Of a stretch of 64,000 nt of DNA, positions 54,407 through 63,888 are shown piece by piece. Numbering within the stretch: position 1 is the stretch's first letter; every line of letters starts with the position of its first letter. A program made the position numbers and the translations under genes. The notes under the pieces were generated by a model. It saw only the letters and a program-made list of their open reading frames with translations, did no database searches and was not told where the DNA came from. Origin of the DNA: DIGJ01 sp041821315 (GTDB taxonomy: Bacteria > Bacillota > Clostridia > Lachnospirales > Lachnospiraceae); contig JBGUEO010000028.1 of the NCBI GenBank assembly GCA_041821315.1, forward strand, positions 1 through 64,000. The letters run 5' to 3'.

Positions 54407-56164
54407 ATGAAAGTTAGTATGAAAGATGGAACGGTAAAAGAGTGTAAATTTGAAGATGAGTTAGGTAAAGAGGCTTTTTAGCACACAGCTTCGCATGTTC
54501 TGGCACAGGCAGTTAAGCGTATTTATCCATCTGCAAAATGTGCAATTGGACCGGCGATAAAAGATGGATTTTATTATGATTTTGAATTTGACTTTGTTTT
54601 TTCGAATGAGCATCTGAAAAGAATTGAAGATGAGATGAAAAAAGTAGTAAAAGAGAATTTGGTATTACGCAGATTTGAGTTGAGCAGGGAAGAAGCAATT
54701 TCATTGATGGCGGAGAAAAATGAACCTTATAAAGTTATGTTGATAAATGATTTGCCAATAGAAGAAAAAATCAGCTTCTATGAACAAGGTGAATATGTAG
54801 ATTTGTGTGCAGGACCTCATATTTTTAATACAAATTTGATAAAAGCTTATAAATTGACAACAATAGCAGGAGCTTATTGGCGGGGAAATGAAAAAAACAA
54901 AATGCTCACAAGAATCTATGGTGTAGCATTTCCGAAAAGTAATCAACTAGAAGAATATCTTGAGTTGCAGGAAGAAATTAAAAGAAGAGATCATAGAAGA
55001 CTAGGGAAGGATTTGGGTCTATTTACATTATTTGAGGAAGGTCCTGGATTCCCGTTTTTTCTTCCAAAAGGAATGATACTAAAGAATTTATTGATAAATT
55101 ATTGGCGAAAAATTCACGAAAGGGAAGGGTATCATGAAATATCTACTCCGATTATTCTCAATCGAGATTTGTGGCAGACATCAGGACATTGGGACCACTA
55201 TCGTGAAAATATGTATACTACAGTTATTGACGATATGGATTATGCTATTAAGCCTATGAACTGCCCAGGGGGGATGCTTGTATATAAGCAGAAGCCACAT
55301 TCCTACCGTGAGTTACCAATAAGAGTAGGGGAACTAGGTTTAGTTCATCGAAATGAAAAATCAGGTACCTTACATGGATTAATGAGAGTAAGAAGTTTAA
55401 CACAGGATGATGCGCATATTTTTATGACACAAGAACAAGTTACACAAGAAATAGTGGGCGTAATTTGCTTAATTGATGAGGTATATAAAAAATTTGGATT
55501 TAAATATTCTTTGGAATTATCTACTAGACCAGAAAATAGTATTGGTAGTGATGAAGATTGGGAATTAGCAACGGAGAGTCTAAAAACAGCTTTAGAAGTA
55601 ACAGAGAAAAAGTATGTAATAAACGAAGGTGATGGAGCATTCTACGGTCCCAAAATTGATTTTCATCTAGAAGATTCCATGGGAAGAACATGGCAGTGTG
55701 GAACCATTCAATTGGATTTTCAATTACCACTTAGGTTTGGAGCAGAGTATATAGGTGCTGATGGTGAAAGACATAGACCTATTATGATTCATAGAACAGT
55801 TTTTGGATCGATAGAACGATTTATTGGAATTTTAATAGAGCATTATGCAGGAAAGTTTCCTTTATGGTTGGCTCCTGTTCAAGTTAAAATTTTGCCGATC
55901 TCCGACCGTTTTATCTCATATAGCAAAGAAGTAATGAATGCATTAAGAGAAATTGGAATTCGTTGTGAAATGGATTCTAGAGCCGAGAAAATAGGTTATA
56001 AGATTCGTGAAGCACAATTAGATAAAGTCCCATATATGATTCTTGTTGGACAGAAAGAAAAGGAAAATGGGGCAATGTCAGTTAGAAAAAGAGATATAGG
56101 AGATTTGGGAAGCGTTGAAATGAGTGAATTTATCACTATATTGAAAAGTGAAATGGAGGGTTGA
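54407..56164 (+). pseudogene. thrS: Element-borne threonyl-tRNA synthetase with an in-frame amber codon
   Basis: The ATG at 54407 follows AAGGAG and the T-box leader. Codon 25 is TAG (54479-54481), yet the same frame continues as a full synthetase to 56164 (585 codons). The editing domain has HTASH right after the TAG and CAGPH later. The catalytic core keeps the zinc ligands (NCPGGM, DDAHIF, MIHRTVFGS) and the HRNEKSGTLHGLMRVRSLTQDDAH motif; an anticodon-binding domain ends it. The N-terminal TGS domain is nearly absent (24 codons). Without read-through, initiation could occur at 54635, losing HTASH. On a mobile element, a second ThrRS suggests resistance to a synthetase inhibitor. Confidence 0.82.
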
Positions 56165-56166
56165 AA

Positions 56167-56744
56167 ATGAAGGCTACAATCGTATTGATTGCAGACGATG
56201 AAATTGAAAATTATGGGAGAAAAATACTTCTTGAAGCTCATCGTATTGGGAAAGTAGGTTTTGAAATGACAAGATTACCGTTTCATGTATCTTTAAAGCA
56301 ACCATTCGTAGTACCAAGTCTTGAAGAAATGGAAGATTTTTTGATGAGTTTGCAAAAAAGGTAAGTCCTATAGAAGTGAGTTTAGAGAAATTAGTTGTAT
56401 ACCCTAATAATGCTATCGGTGGAGAGCCATCTGGATGCTTGAGTATTAAAATTAAAAAAACATTCGAACTTGATGGAATACAAAAGAAACTATTTTGTGA
56501 TTTGGAGAGAAAATTTGGTCCATGTCCAGCACCTTTTGATGATGATTATATTTTTCATATGACAGTAGCTATTGGCAAAGCGTCATATGAGAATTATGAA
56601 AGAGCATATGATGTACTCTGCAAAAGTAATTATAGCAGAAGTGTTAAATTTCAAAAAATAGGACTTCTGTATTACGATGATGATAATATATTGCCAGGAA
56701 CATATTTTTGTTATAAAACGGTTGATTTGAAACAATCAAAGTAA
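56167..56744 (+). pseudogene. 2H phosphoesterase (2'-5' RNA ligase/LigT-like), frameshifted
   Basis: Two reading frames together form one 2H-family protein of about 190 residues. The first part (56167-56364) carries HVSLKQPF and the second (through 56744) HMTVAIG, the two His-x-Ser/Thr motifs. The break is at the T6 run near 56337-56343: one extra or missing T restores the frame as EDF..DEFAKKVSPIEVS. It starts 2 bp after the synthetase stop. LigT-like enzymes act on 2'-5' RNA linkages or cyclic phosphates at RNA ends. It may be a true pseudogene or a homopolymer sequencing error. Confidence 0.75.
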
Positions 56745-56857
56745 AAATCAACTAAAAAATTAACCTATTTGGTTTGGTGTGAATATTTGTTGCCAGTATG
56801 TGCATAATACTATATAATCGTAGTTGGAACGATGTTTATGCAAAGATTTAGTTTTGC

Positions 56858-57079
56858 TTGACACAATCCATACGATTTGGTAATATAATATTACAAGATA
56901 CTTCGTGGTGAAGTATAACTCCCATGACGCTTGCGATATCAGGTTTGCAAGAAGAGGCGTTAAGCGGGGATTTATTCGGGAAGTCTGCACCCGTACCTGA
57001 GAGCCAATGGCGAAAAAGAACGTAGTCTTAAAAGAAAAGTTCCGAAAAGGTCTGAGGTTATCACCTTAGGCCTTTTCTT
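56858..57079 (+). ncRNA. Candidate structured RNA with promoter and terminator upstream of a nuclease gene
   Basis: TTGACA lies at 56858-56863, with TAATAT (56881) or TATAAT (56884) as -10. About 190 bases later a strong terminator (AAAAGGTCTGAGGT / ACCTTAGGCCTTTT, 57045-57078) is followed by T residues. No reading frame with a ribosome site is present. Inside are several short stems, e.g. TACTTCGTGGTGAAGTA at 56899 onward. It ends 61 bases before the nuclease gene. I do not recognise a known riboswitch; a leader or an independent small RNA are both possible. Confidence 0.6.
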
Positions 57080-57139
57080 GATGTATGGTAAAAAAACAAG
57101 CGAATATGCTTTTGAAGTACAGGAATATTGGAGAAGAGA

Positions 57140-58408
57140 ATGTCAAAGAACAATAACTACCTGAAATATGCAAAGAGCAGAAAAAAGACACATATAAATA
57201 TTGAGTTACAACAAATTGCGACGGAATATAGTAAGCTGCTTAATAAAAAATTTTGTTATTATTTTAGTGGCGGGGTTAGGATAGAGTTTCAGTTTAAAAT
57301 GGAGAATTTCTATCATTTACTTGGATTTCACAAGCTCACAGATGTAACAGTAGTCCGTATGGTTGAGAATCGTAGGTTAAAAAAAGAAGATTTTTTTAAA
57401 CATATCTATGATGGCAAAATTACTATGGAAATAACGGATTTAAAAGTGATTGGTGATTATGAAACAAACATTGTACATATCCAAGATACAAGTCATAAGT
57501 CTGATTTTGGAGAGGTTAAGGCGCATCGATTTCAATTTTTTACGGAAAAAAATGTTATGGATATGTTGTTGAGTGATCCTGTTATAGATTTTGAAAGCGA
57601 AGACTGTGATACTGTGATTGAAGCAGACAAGATTTTCTTTAAGCATGTTACAGAAACTGTTCGTAATTTGAACTTGTTTATAGGATATGACGAAACTGAA
57701 AATCAGTATTTTACCTCAACATTTTTCATGGAGAAGGAAAAGAACAAGTTTAGGGTAAAAAATTCTGGAGAACCACAGCCAGAGTTGAAAATATTATTGA
57801 GAAGAATAATAGATACCCAAAACAATTCATTAATAGATTTTTGTGTGAAATGGGAAAATGTTCGTAATGAATTTATAAATGAGCCATTTTATAGGGGGCA
57901 GAGTCGACTGAAAGCTTGGATTAATAGTAAGCATATATCGTCAAAAGAAGTTGCAGAAGAAATAAAAATTCAACAGGGGCTATTGCAACAGTATCAGAAA
58001 GATGTGGATGAACTGACATTGCAATATAATATTGTAAATCTGATTCAGCAACTTGGCGAAGAAGAAAAGAAGATAGATGCACAGCTTGCTCTTATGGAGT
58101 ATGAGATAGATGCAGAAAATGAGACTGAGATTGATACATATAGAGCTTTGGAAATTGGTACGATTAGAACTGATAAATATAAAATGGAAGCAAAGACCGA
58201 AGCGTTGACTAACAAGCTTCAAAAGCATGAAAAGCATCTTCCAGATATTGTTGAGCTTGAAGCGCAGGAGGCGCTGTTAGTTTATCAAGCATGTTTACCG
58301 GATGTGAGTCTAGAGAGTGAACGGATAAAAGAATTGCTACAGCAGTTTGATGTTTTTGATGATAATGTTGTGCCAGAGGAATTTTTGAAGAAATATATGA
58401 ATAGATAG
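57140..58408 (+). CDS. PBECR4-like nuclease-domain protein
   Basis: A 422-residue protein. The ATG at 57140 with GGAG 6 bases upstream is preferred to an upstream TTG. The first 150 residues, with NKKFCYYFSGG, ENFYHLLGFHKL and a conserved HIQDTSH-like stretch, resemble the PBECR4 domain of barnase/EndoU/ColicinE5/RelE-type nucleases. The C-terminal 170 residues are charged and coiled-coil. It is the last gene before the right end of the element. A role as toxin or anti-phage RNase is plausible; no immunity gene follows, and the upstream RNA might serve that role. Confidence 0.62.
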   Translation: MSKNNNYLKYAKSRKKTHINIELQQIATEYSKLLNKKFCYYFSGGVRIEFQFKMENFYHLLGFHKLTDVTVVRMVENRRLKKEDFFKHIYDGKITMEITDLKVIGDYETNIVHIQDTSHKSDFGEVKAHRFQFFTEKNVMDMLLSDPVIDFESEDCDTVIEADKIFFKHVTETVRNLNLFIGYDETENQYFTSTFFMEKEKNKFRVKNSGEPQPELKILLRRIIDTQNNSLIDFCVKWENVRNEFINEPFYRGQSRLKAWINSKHISSKEVAEEIKIQQGLLQQYQKDVDELTLQYNIVNLIQQLGEEEKKIDAQLALMEYEIDAENETEIDTYRALEIGTIRTDKYKMEAKTEALTNKLQKHEKHLPDIVELEAQEALLVYQACLPDVSLESERIKELLQQFDVFDDNVVPEEFLKKYMNR

Positions 58409-58494
58409 ATGACAAAGCGGTGTAATTAAAATTAGGTTTCACTAATTATTAGAGATGCTTTGAGATGCCCTAAGACCTCGTGGGTAAAACACAC

Positions 58495-58536
58495 GTAACT
58501 AACATCAATATCAAAGAATCCAGTATTTATGCGGTT
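58495..58536 (+). repeat. Right-end arm repeat and inverted arm of the element
   Basis: GTAACTAAC at 58495-58503 equals the left-end repeats. AAGAATCCAGTATTTATGCG onward (58514-58536) is the inverted counterpart of 48902-48924. Confidence 0.65.
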
Positions 58537-58550
58537 CTACAGTTCTCAAA

Positions 58551-58566
58551 CAGTTCTCTAAGAGAT
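58551..58566 (+). other. attR core of the rpsI-specific element
   Basis: The exact 16-bp copy of the rpsI end, CAGTTCTCTAAGAGAT. It also marks the left end of the next, decayed element. A partial copy (CAGTTCTCAAA) lies 11 bases before it. Confidence 0.85.
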
Positions 58567-58752
58567 TAATATGTGGGACTTTTCGGAACAAAGCAAATTT
58601 GCAATTTCCTTCGGGAAATATCTTATTTACTGGGTTTCAAGAGTTGTGGGTTGCTCTGAAATGTGCTTGATTTTGCTAGATAAGTAACACATAAGCGACA
58701 AACAAGTAACAAGAAAGCAACTTAAAAGACACAAATATTAGAAATTATATAG

Positions 58753-58798
58753 GATGTTTTTCAGATGGATTTATCTGTCTGAGAGACATCTTTTTTTT
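58753..58798 (+). terminator. Terminator at the left end of the second element
   Basis: GATGTTTTTCAGATGGA pairs with TCTGTCTGAGAGACATC around a TTTA loop, followed by eight T. It corresponds in position and build to the hairpin at 49005 in the first element. Confidence 0.78.
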
Positions 58799-58864
58799 GC
58801 TATAAATAGACATTTGATAATTACCTCTTTGTAAAATAAGTAACGTATAAGTGACAATAGCTTC

Positions 58865-59094
58865 TTAAATCATGTTTATTGCCTTGATTAATTCGTTTAC
58901 ATCCATATGGGTATATACTTTCTCAGTCAGCGTCATGGCTCCTGAGTGACCGACAATCTTTTTGATGGTAGTCTGATCAATGCGAGCATCCGCTAACATG
59001 GAGATACAGGTATGCCTGCAACAATGTGGAGTTTTTTCAATTCCTAAATTAGTCATTAAGGGTTTGAAGTAACTGTCATAGTAATTACGATAGT
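58865..59094 (-). pseudogene. Integrase C-terminal remnant of a second rpsI element
   Basis: About 75 codons remain, closely similar to the end of the intact integrase at 49147. They include YRNYYDSYF, PHCCRHTCIS and EKVYTHMDV with the active His, Arg and Tyr. Similarity ends abruptly near 59094, so the first three quarters of the gene are deleted. It lies in the same orientation and at the same distance from an att core as the intact copy. Confidence 0.85.
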
Positions 59095-59253
59095 AAACCT
59101 CTTACACCGGTTTATTCTTTTCTAAGTGAAAAATGAATAAAAACGAAAAAAACGTCAAAAATACAAATGAATACTAAAAATAATAAAAATATTGATTGCT
59201 AAAAGTGAAAAAATCACATATAATAGATTGTATAGAATTAGGAGGTGCTTATA

Positions 59254-60636
59254 ATGCTTATTAGATTTAATGTTAAAAATTTTCTGTCATTTTCAACTAG
59301 AGATAATGGAAAATCCGAAGAGTTTTCAATGTTAGCAGGAAAAGTACGGAGTAAAAAAGAACATATTTACGATGATGATAATATAAAATTATTGAAATTT
59401 GCAGCAGTATATGGAGCTAATGCAGCAGGAAAATCAAACTTGGTTAAAGCAATGGACTTTATGAAAAAGACTGTCATAAATGGTCTACCAGAAGGACATA
59501 CAGATAAATATTGTAAAGTAGATCCAGAAAACAAGTTTAAAGATAGTTATTTCGAGTTTGAAATTAAGTTAGGGAATAGCTATTATTCTTACGGATTTGA
59601 AGTTGTATTGAATGAAAGTAAGTTTCTTTCTGAGTGGTTATTAGAACTAACACCAGATAATAAAGAAAAATTATTATTTAGTCGTGACATAAAGAACGGG
59701 ACTTTTGAGCTGGGAGGTCCTCTAAATACAAAAGGGTTAGTAAATAAAATGAGAGTTTATACAGAGGATATCAAAGATGATAGTTCTGCATTGCTTTTGT
59801 CTATTATGAATCAAAATAAAAGAAATCTTTATCAAGAATATAAAAGAGCATCCATATTAAAAGAAATCTATTTCTGGATAAAAGATGGATTAGATATTAA
59901 TTATCCAGATAGGCCTATATCTGACTATTCTTACATGGCAAATACAGAAAATGTAGAGGAGATATGTAGAATTATTTCTGCATTTGGTACTGGAATAACG
60001 AATTTTGAAATGGTAGATGTACCGATTGAAAAAATAGCAAGTCAATTGCCGAAACAAATACGGAATGACCTATTGTCGAATTTGGAAAAAAGAACTATAG
60101 AACTGAAAAATAATGATAAACTAAAAAGAATAGGTATCATTATGAGAAGCGATAAAGATTTCTTTATTCTGAATGTCGATAAGAGCGAGGAAGTAACTTG
60201 TAAAACGATACAATTTTCTCATGGAGAAAGAAATGTTTTGTTTAATCTTGCAGAAGAATCTGATGGAACAGTAAGAGTTTTGGATTTATTAGAAATTTTG
60301 CTATCGGGAGAGAACAAAACATATGTTGTGGATGAATTAGATCGATGTTTACATCCAAGTTTAACGTATAAATTTATTGAAACTTTTTTACAAAAAGCAG
60401 CAAAGAGTAATATTCAGCTTATCGTTACTACTCATGAATCAAGATTAATGGATTTTGATTTGTTAAGACGCGACGAAATATGGTTTGTTAACAAAAAAAA
60501 ATCTGGAGAGTCAGATATGTATTCCTTAGAAGAGTACAACGAAAGATTTGATAAAAAGATAGATAAAGCGTACTTAGAAGGACGCTATGGTGGGGTGCCA
60601 GTTTTCAGCACAGTATTTCCAATTAAGGAGGACTAG
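59254..60636 (+). CDS. RloA/AbiLi-like AAA ATPase
   Basis: A 460-residue ATPase of the SMC/ABC-like AAA_15/21 type. Walker A is GANAAGKSNL near residue 50. A signature-like FSHGERNVLF, Walker B TYVVDELDRCLHP and the switch His in VTTHESRLMD are all in the last 140 residues. AGGAGG lies before the ATG at 59254. It is followed 3 bp later by an RloB-like gene. Such pairs are found as anti-phage systems in which the ATPase controls an effector nuclease. Confidence 0.88.
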   Translation: MLIRFNVKNFLSFSTRDNGKSEEFSMLAGKVRSKKEHIYDDDNIKLLKFAAVYGANAAGKSNLVKAMDFMKKTVINGLPEGHTDKYCKVDPENKFKDSYFEFEIKLGNSYYSYGFEVVLNESKFLSEWLLELTPDNKEKLLFSRDIKNGTFELGGPLNTKGLVNKMRVYTEDIKDDSSALLLSIMNQNKRNLYQEYKRASILKEIYFWIKDGLDINYPDRPISDYSYMANTENVEEICRIISAFGTGITNFEMVDVPIEKIASQLPKQIRNDLLSNLEKRTIELKNNDKLKRIGIIMRSDKDFFILNVDKSEEVTCKTIQFSHGERNVLFNLAEESDGTVRVLDLLEILLSGENKTYVVDELDRCLHPSLTYKFIETFLQKAAKSNIQLIVTTHESRLMDFDLLRRDEIWFVNKKKSGESDMYSLEEYNERFDKKIDKAYLEGRYGGVPVFSTVFPIKED

Positions 60637-60639
60637 TGC

Positions 60640-61587
60640 ATGAGAGAAAGCAGGACATTTGCAGAACGAACAAAAATATCAGAATAGGATAGAACCGTTA
60701 AAAAATATTTCTTGATTTACGAAGGTTCGGATACGGAGCAGATATATTTCAATGCAGTAAATAATGCAAGGATAAAAATAGGAATTAATCCATTAATTGA
60801 ACTAATTCCTATAGTTCGAAGTCATAGTGAAGAAGGATGGAGTAATCCTAAAAAAATACTGGATCGAATAATTAAAGACATTGAAGAGAGCAAAACAGGA
60901 TTGATTTCATATGAGACAATGCTGAATAGAATTATGGATCTTTTTAATGAGGAAAAAGTCTTTGGTACTGATAAGTCATTTGAAACAATATGGGATTTAT
61001 TGATATTTATCTGTAGAAATAAATTATGTAAGCTATTGAATGAAACCGTTGAAGATGTAGAAACAGAATGTATGAAGATCATATCTTTACTTAATGATGA
61101 ACTGAAGACAGAAAATATAATTTCTGATATATCTGAAGTGATAAAAAATGGTGGAATTACTTATGCAGAAGATATTGATAAAATATGCTTGATTGTTGAT
61201 AGAGATAGAAAAAGCTTTATTTCTACACCTGGAAACAATCAATATGCATATGTCATGAATAAATGTAAAGAAAAAAAATTCGGTTTTTATGTTACAAATC
61301 CATGCTTTGAATTTTGGCTTATGCTACATTTTGATGAGGTGTTTACAATTGATCAAAGTAAAATGTTGATTAATCCAAAAGTAACAGCTAAGCGTAATTA
61401 TGCGGAGGATGAATTAAAAAAATTGATTCCAAATTATAAAAAAACACGTTATGATGCAGAGTTACTTGTAAATCGGATTGAGAAAGCAATTGAAAATGAA
61501 AAGAAATTTTGCGAAGACATTGAGGAATTGGAAAGTAGCCTTGGGAGCAATGTGGGTAAACTAATTGTTGAAATGAGAATGGATTAA
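60640..61587 (+). pseudogene. RloB-like effector with an in-frame amber codon
   Basis: The ATG at 60640 with AAGGAGG 8 bases upstream opens MRESRTFAERTKISE, then TAG at 60685-60687, then the same frame continues DRTVKKYFLIYEGSDTEQ to 61587. The rest is a typical RloB: LIVDRDRKSF, which may be the acidic Toprim-like motif, and NPCFEFWLMLHF. The TAG most likely replaced a Gln codon (CAG). A shorter product from a weak downstream start would lack the conserved YEGSDTE region or begin right at it. The defence pair is probably inactive unless amber is read through. Confidence 0.78.
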
Positions 61588-61636
61588 TAAGAAATTCGAT
61601 TTGTTTTTCAATGGATAGAATGAAGGGAGAGATTGG

Positions 61637-61975
61637 GTGCCACTAATAAAAAATAAAATACCAATACTGGAATATGACACAGATAACCAAGCTGTTATCA
61701 TGCCAGAGCATCATTGGGATTATAAATTTTGTTAAAAAGCAGTTATGCTTTTTATGGAATTGGAAATAGAAGACTTTGTAAAAACTCACGAGTGCGATAT
61801 TGTAGGCAAATTTGAATCGGTTACAAAAACCTTTAATGTATACAAAACAGTACATAGCGGAATGGAAATTATATTTGTACAAGCACCGCTTGGCAGTGCA
61901 AGTTCAGTTCAAATTATGGATCAATTGATAGCAGGTGGCGTGAAAAAAATCATTGCCACGGGGTGTTGTTGCTAA
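61637..61975 (+). pseudogene. Nucleoside phosphorylase-like remnant (PNP/UDP family)
   Basis: The frame from GTG (61637, behind GAAGGGAGAG) reads PLIKNKIPILEYD and MPEHHWDYKF, then meets TAA at 61733. It then continues AVMLFMELEIEDF, APLGSASSVQIMDQLIAGG and IATGCC. This is the N-terminal third to half of a nucleoside phosphorylase-type protein. It stops abruptly where the IS1634 element appears to begin, so the gene is both nonsense-mutated and cut. Confidence 0.68.
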
Positions 61976-62142
61976 CTTCCCAAAAATTATCTCACTCAAT
62001 CGATAACCTCATCATTTTTGATATTTTAAACGTCTATTCAACCCTTGAAAATACTGGATTTTTACCACGATTTTGCTTGCATTATCGTGGTATTTTTGAT
62101 ATATTAATTGAGTAGGATATCATGCTTTTGGGGGGCGCAAAA

Positions 62143-63888
62143 ATGTATTACGATTTTCTAGTAAAAATACCAGAGGATACAGGTAAAATTTCAAGAAACA
62201 GACGTGGTGATACAACTTATATCGAATATACATATGGAAGAAAATATCTTCCTGAAAAGAAATACAATGTGCCTAGTCGCACAACAATCGGGAAGTTATC
62301 TGCTGACAATCCAACTATGATGTATCCCAATCCAAACTTTGAAAAATATTTTCCGGATGTTGTTCTTCCGGAAGAAGGTGAGAATATAGCTTCGCGTAGT
62401 TCCTGTATACGAGTAGGTGCATTTATGGTAATCAAGAAAATCATTGATGATTACAAACTTTCCAATCATCTTTCTACTTGGGATGACAGAGGCAAGGGAC
62501 TTTTGTTAGATTTGGCATCCTACTCCATTATCTGTGAAAGCAATGCAGCTCAGTATTATCCGGATTATGCCTATAATCATCCCGTTCTCACACCAGAGCA
62601 GAAAATTTACAGCGATTCAACTATTTCCAGATTTCTTACCGAAATCACTGAGGATGACCGAATTGCTTTCCTGAATAGCTGGAATACAAATAGAAACCAT
62701 AAAGAGCAAATCTATTTGTCCTATGACTCAACCAATAAGAATTGTAAAGCTGGTGATATTGAAAAGGCGGAGTATGGACACCCAAAGGAAGATATCGGAG
62801 CTTCAATCATCAATTATTCGATTGCTTACGATATGAACAATCAGGAACCTTTGTTATATGAGAGCTATCCTGGAAGCATTGTTGATGTTTCGCAGTTACA
62901 GTGTGTTTTAGAAAAAGTCCATGGATATGGATATTGGAATATCGGGTTTGTTCTTGATCGAGGCTATTTCAGCAGAGACAATCTGGATTATATGGACAAA
63001 TGTAACTATGATTTTGTGATTATGGTTAAGGGAAAAGCTTCTTTTGTGAACGGTTTGATCTGGGAGAATAAAGGAGAATTCGAGACGAATCGATCTTGTG
63101 CGATCAAGGAATATCGGGCTTATGGGATGACAATCTGTGACAAACTCTATACAGATGATTCAAAGGACAGATATTTTCATCTTTATCATAAGGTGAGTCG
63201 CGAAAGTGCGGAGCGTACGCAGTTAGAAAATGAGCTACAACGTATGGAAGAAATGCTGGATAAGAGCAAGGGGAAAGAGATAGACTTTGGGAAAAAATAT
63301 GAACATTATTACGAACTTACATACCATGAAAAAGATGGAAAGCGAAAATTCTATGGATATAAAGAACGGGAAGATGTGATTGAGCAGGAATTGAAGCTTT
63401 GTGGATATTTTGTGATTGTGACATCAAAAAAGATGACTGCCAGTGATGCTCTTCTGCTATATAAAAGTCGCGATGCCTCCGAGAAGTTATTTTGTAGTGA
63501 CAAATCATTTCTTGGGAACAGAACACTTCGAGTATCAAGGAATGATGCACTGGAATCAAAGATCTTTGTTGAATTCATTGCATTAATTATCAGATGCAAG
63601 ATATACACTCAGTTACGAAAACGTATGGCAGAAATGGCAAAAGAGCCAAACTATATGACGGTTCCAGCCGCTCTGAGAGAACTAGAGAAGATTGAATTAA
63701 TCAGGCAACCTGGCGGAAACTACAGACTTGATCACGCCATTACTGCAACACAGAAGACAATTTTAGGAGCATTTGGCATAGATGAAGATAGTGCTCGATC
63801 AAGAGCACTATCACTAGGAAAAGAACTTATGGGTGCTGCAGAACCAGAAATAGAGGAGGATGAAGATGGCGCGTACGAAATCTACTAA
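62143..63888 (+). CDS. IS1634-family DDE transposase
   Basis: A 581-residue transposase. Family signs are the N-terminal RRGDTTYIEY region, DDE residues in LSYDSTN, FVLDRGYFSRDNL and SRDASEKLF, and a C-terminal region with AALRELEKIE. The ATG at 62143 with a G-rich site upstream is chosen; an in-frame ATG at 62122 would add seven residues. No frameshift or internal stop is seen, so the element may be active. The next small gene overlaps its end by 23 bases. Confidence 0.9.
   Translation: MYYDFLVKIPEDTGKISRNRRGDTTYIEYTYGRKYLPEKKYNVPSRTTIGKLSADNPTMMYPNPNFEKYFPDVVLPEEGENIASRSSCIRVGAFMVIKKIIDDYKLSNHLSTWDDRGKGLLLDLASYSIICESNAAQYYPDYAYNHPVLTPEQKIYSDSTISRFLTEITEDDRIAFLNSWNTNRNHKEQIYLSYDSTNKNCKAGDIEKAEYGHPKEDIGASIINYSIAYDMNNQEPLLYESYPGSIVDVSQLQCVLEKVHGYGYWNIGFVLDRGYFSRDNLDYMDKCNYDFVIMVKGKASFVNGLIWENKGEFETNRSCAIKEYRAYGMTICDKLYTDDSKDRYFHLYHKVSRESAERTQLENELQRMEEMLDKSKGKEIDFGKKYEHYYELTYHEKDGKRKFYGYKEREDVIEQELKLCGYFVIVTSKKMTASDALLLYKSRDASEKLFCSDKSFLGNRTLRVSRNDALESKIFVEFIALIIRCKIYTQLRKRMAEMAKEPNYMTVPAALRELEKIELIRQPGGNYRLDHAITATQKTILGAFGIDEDSARSRALSLGKELMGAAEPEIEEDEDGAYEIY

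Larger units (their letters stand above)
48858..58566. mobile_element. 9.7-kb integrative mobilizable element in the 3' end of rpsI
   Basis: The element is bounded by a 16-bp direct repeat, CAGTTCTCTAAGAGAT (48858-48873 and 58551-58566). Just inside lie inverted arms: 48902-48924 matches the complement of 58514-58536 at 20 of 23 positions. Short GTAACTAAC repeats lie at 48965, 48987 and 58495. It encodes a tyrosine integrase, XRE regulator, excisionase-like protein, RepA-like ATPase and MobV relaxase but no conjugation machinery, so it needs a helper to move. Cargo is a threonyl-tRNA synthetase, a 2H phosphoesterase and a PBECR4-like nuclease. Confidence 0.85.

Noticed and set aside
54407..61587. 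Reassignment of TAG to an amino acid in this replicon
   Set aside because: Several intact genes, including the ATPase directly before rloB, end in TAG, and only two genes have an internal amber.
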